Below are positions 61,712-64,000 of a stretch of 64,000 bases of DNA, piece by piece (the first letter of the stretch is position 1; every line of letters begins with the position of its first letter). A program made the translations under genes and the position numbers. Where the stretch lies: contig JALCLG010000001.1 in assembly GCA_022647725.1 (NCBI GenBank), positions 750,931 to 814,930 on the forward strand, in the 5' to 3' direction. This DNA is from Bacilli bacterium (GTDB taxonomy: Bacteria; Bacillota_I; Bacilli_A; RFN20; CAG-288). The notes under the pieces are model-generated. The model had not been told where the DNA came from. It was given only the letters and a program-made list of their open reading frames with translations, and did no database searches.

Positions 61712-63676
61712 ATGGTGATGAAAATCTTATCAGCTCAGTCATTGACTAAAAAATACGGCGATAAAGAGGTTTTTTCTAATCTATCTTTCTCTTTTGATCA
61801 CCCTGGGATTTATCTTCTTATCGGAGAAAACGGCAGCGGCAAAAGCACGTTGCTGTCTTTGCTGGCCGGGAGAGACAGGAACTATCAGGGCTCACTCTTT
61901 TATCAGAGCGAAGAAATCATAGACAAAAACAGAGAGTCTTATGCCGCCAATCATGTTTCCTACCTTCCTCAGGATCCTTTGATATTCGATGATTGCACCG
62001 TTTTGGATAACGTGCTTCTTCCCTACTTCGCTAAGGATAAGAAGAAGGCTCAAGAGGTTCTCTCCCAATTAGGGTTAGAGAACAATCTTCTTCAGAACGC
62101 CTCTTCACTTTCTTCCGGAGAGAAGCAGCGGCTGGCCGTGGCTCGGTTAGGTTATTCTCTCAATGATATCGTCCTTTTGGATGAACCTTTCTCGAACCTC
62201 GATAACAGGAATGCTGCCTTCATCTGTTCCTATCTTCTTACTCTCAGCAAGGAGCATGTGGTCTTAGTCGTCTCTCATGACAGTCTGGATCCGGACTTTG
62301 TTTCGCAATGCACGGTGCTAACCTTAAAAGACGGCAAGCTCTCCCTTCTTCAGCAAGGCAAAGAGCCAAGTCCCTCTGAAAACCGTTTTCATCAGGGGAT
62401 TCCTAAGGAATCTCTTTGGCGGCTTTCCTGGCAGGCCTTTTCTCATAACAAAGGCTTCTTCCTTGTGCTGACCATTCTCTTCACGGCTTTCTTTACGGCT
62501 TTTTCTTCTTTGTGGATGATTGCGGACTCTTTTAAGACCCAGCAAGAATACGGTCTTTCTCTTCGCTATCAGGAAATCACCTATGAGAATTATCTTTCTT
62601 CTTCCCCAAGCTATGCCATTACAATCAAGGATCCAAGCAGCCTGTCTCGCTTTGAAAAGAACACGGCCTATTATTACGATCCGACCCTGTCTGCCATTGC
62701 CAGTCCTTATACGGCGGATATGACTTTTTCGGGTGTCGCGGAGATTCAGACGGCAACCTTTTCTTCCGATGCTTTTGTTTCCCACGGCCTGACGTTAGCC
62801 AAAGAAGAGGATGCCCTCTTAGGGCGTTATCCTCAGAACGATAAGGAATGCCTGATTTCAGATATCTCCTATCAACGGTTAAGATCCGGTCTGATGACCC
62901 AGGAATCCCTTTCCCAAAGCGCGGCCGGAAAGAAGATTCTGTCCTCTTATCAGCTGAGCAACGCTCTTCTCGTTGTGGGCGTCTATCAAGGGACGCTCAG
63001 CCAGGGCTTCCATGACCGTTTGGCGGCAGTCAATACTGCTTCATCGTCGCTCCTGAATTCTTATGGCTTCAGATATCTATCCGTTTTTACGCTTACGCAG
63101 ACAACCAACGGACAGGGAATCTATTTGATTGAAAACACGACGGATAATCGCCAGGCCATTACTCTTGAGGATGTCGCCGATACGCTGAATTCCGAAGTCA
63201 ATAATCCGATTGTCAACACGGATAAGGAAGGCAAAGCCGTGCTTCAAAATTATGTTCGAGACGCCACCTCCCTGTTCTCCTATGGAGTACTATTCGTTTT
63301 GCTGTCTGGTTTACTGGTTCTCCTTTCGTCGCTGGGCTTTTTTGCCTTGTCAAAACGGCAATATCTCCTGCGCCGGGTTGCCGGAGAATCCCGAAAGAGG
63401 CAAATTGAAGGACCGACTGGCTGTTATTTGATGATTTTGGTCTCCTCCGCTCTTTTGGCTTTTCTCAACACCGGGATCTACCGGCTTTGCCTGAATCATT
63501 ATTTGTCGGTAACGATTTCCCAATCGGCGGCAAGATATCTCATCTTCAGTCCGCTTTCCTTCGTAACGGAAGTCGGCTTGGTCCTTGGCGGAACACTGAT
63601 TTTCTTCCTTGTTCTTTGCTATCTTCTCTCACCTAAGGATCTGTCAAAGAGAATCTATCAGATAAAGGAAAAATAA
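61712..63676 (+). CDS. ABC transporter, ATPase fused to FtsX-like permease
   Basis: 654 residues (ATG at 61712; a second in-frame ATG at 61718). N-terminal ATPase: Walker A GENGSGKST (about 37-45), signature LSSGEKQR (about 134), Walker B IVLLDEPF and the H-loop VVSHD. The second half has one membrane helix (about 247-269), a 250-residue extracellular domain, then three helices at the C-terminus: the FtsX/MacB topology. ATPase-permease fusions of this kind (bacteriocin-associated or MacB-like) export peptides or lipoproteins or act in resistance. Confidence 0.82.
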   Translation: MVMKILSAQSLTKKYGDKEVFSNLSFSFDHPGIYLLIGENGSGKSTLLSLLAGRDRNYQGSLFYQSEEIIDKNRESYAANHVSYLPQDPLIFDDCTVLDNVLLPYFAKDKKKAQEVLSQLGLENNLLQNASSLSSGEKQRLAVARLGYSLNDIVLLDEPFSNLDNRNAAFICSYLLTLSKEHVVLVVSHDSLDPDFVSQCTVLTLKDGKLSLLQQGKEPSPSENRFHQGIPKESLWRLSWQAFSHNKGFFLVLTILFTAFFTAFSSLWMIADSFKTQQEYGLSLRYQEITYENYLSSSPSYAITIKDPSSLSRFEKNTAYYYDPTLSAIASPYTADMTFSGVAEIQTATFSSDAFVSHGLTLAKEEDALLGRYPQNDKECLISDISYQRLRSGLMTQESLSQSAAGKKILSSYQLSNALLVVGVYQGTLSQGFHDRLAAVNTASSSLLNSYGFRYLSVFTLTQTTNGQGIYLIENTTDNRQAITLEDVADTLNSEVNNPIVNTDKEGKAVLQNYVRDATSLFSYGVLFVLLSGLLVLLSSLGFFALSKRQYLLRRVAGESRKRQIEGPTGCYLMILVSSALLAFLNTGIYRLCLNHYLSVTISQSAARYLIFSPLSFVTEVGLVLGGTLIFFLVLCYLLSPKDLSKRIYQIKEK

Positions 63677-63678
63677 TC

Positions 63679-64000
63679 ATGAAAGTCATCGGTCTTTCCC
63701 TACAGATAGGGTCTCGTCAGCTCGTCTCCAATCTCTCCTTTTCTGTCGGCACCGGTCTTTTTTGGATCGACGGTCCTTCAGGCTGTGGAAAGTCAACCTT
63801 GATGAATTCGCTGAGAGGGATGAGAAAGCCGGACAAAGGAGACGTTTTTCTCAACGGGAAAAACCTTTACTCTCTTCCCGAAAAAGACAAAGAAGCGCTG
63901 CTGACAAGTCAAGTGTCCTACGCAGGACAGGAACCCTCGCTGTTGGGAGACTTTTCTCTTGAGGACAATTTGAAAGCCGTCCTTTCTCCGGAGGAACTTG
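63679..64000 (+). CDS. ABC transporter ATP-binding protein, 3' end outside window
   Basis: 107 codons visible. Walker A GPSGCGKST at about 31-39, then the Q-loop region VSYAGQEPSLL at about 83. The ATG lies 2 bp behind the previous stop. Probably the second half of the ABC system beginning at 60878. Confidence 0.85.
   Translation, partial: MKVIGLSLQIGSRQLVSNLSFSVGTGLFWIDGPSGCGKSTLMNSLRGMRKPDKGDVFLNGKNLYSLPEKDKEALLTSQVSYAGQEPSLLGDFSLEDNLKAVLSPEEL

Overview
The window looks like the replication-origin region of a Bacillota chromosome of moderate GC, probably an uncultured gut-type anaerobe of the Bacilli/Erysipelotrichia side. The evidence is SipW-type secretion, a B. subtilis-like oriC, superoxide reductase, PreTA pyrimidine reduction, InlB/BspA surface repeats and TGA used as stop; the exact taxon cannot be read from the sequence. 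dnaA (57.8-59.2 kb) is flanked by clusters of DnaA boxes, and the downstream cluster carries a DnaA-trio tract. Host genes left of the origin are nearly all on the minus strand and those right of it on the plus strand, as expected for leading-strand coding. A parS-like palindrome lies about 8 kb from the origin.

Layout. 1-7.2 kb: two paralogous operons, each with a small and a very large tyrosine/asparagine-rich surface protein, plus a decayed third copy; the large protein of the second operon has a one-base frameshift. 7.4-13.5 kb: metallo-beta-lactamase hydrolase, TM2 protein, superoxide reductase, orphan AbiEi-like antitoxin, a helicase-nuclease homologue that has lost its catalytic motifs, rpmE. 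13.6-16.2 kb: an operon with an ER/SipW-type signal peptidase, an overlapping 37-residue membrane microprotein and a protein sharing the peptidase's C-terminal domain; it probably serves the surface proteins at 1-7 kb. An IS1595-like element (16.3-17.5 kb; identical second copy at 46.6-47.8 kb) abuts the sipW promoter.

18.1-39.85 kb is an integrative element of about 21.7 kb inserted inside a plsC-type acyltransferase gene, whose two halves lie on either side. Its left end carries a hypothetical gene, a tyrosine integrase and a Rep_trans/MobT-like protein behind a consensus promoter and a structured leader of about 320 nt. Its cargo is a plus-strand cluster: ribbon-helix-helix regulator, zinc-ribbon SPFH protein, membrane partner, a 3,167-residue TIR/TM/InlB/BspA-LRR giant protein, an InlB-repeat lipoprotein and a DUF2971 protein. 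The giant protein has Toll-receptor-like parts (cytoplasmic TIR with its catalytic Glu, one TM, leucine-rich ectodomain) and six near-identical 591-bp tandem repeats. This cluster is the best candidate for an undescribed system.

40.6-53.9 kb: Nudix hydrolase, MATE pump with MarR regulator, Tag glycosylase, preTA under a cre-like operator, pepT, a Pro/Glu-rich coiled-coil protein with an HNH-derived N-terminus, and dnaN. 54.1-56.7 kb: a complete IS66 element with an 8-bp target duplication, which splits a Pr6Pr-like membrane gene between dnaA and dnaN. 59.7-64 kb: a DUF368/PopT-type lipid-carrier transporter, a small exported protein and two ABC transporter genes, the last cut by the window edge.
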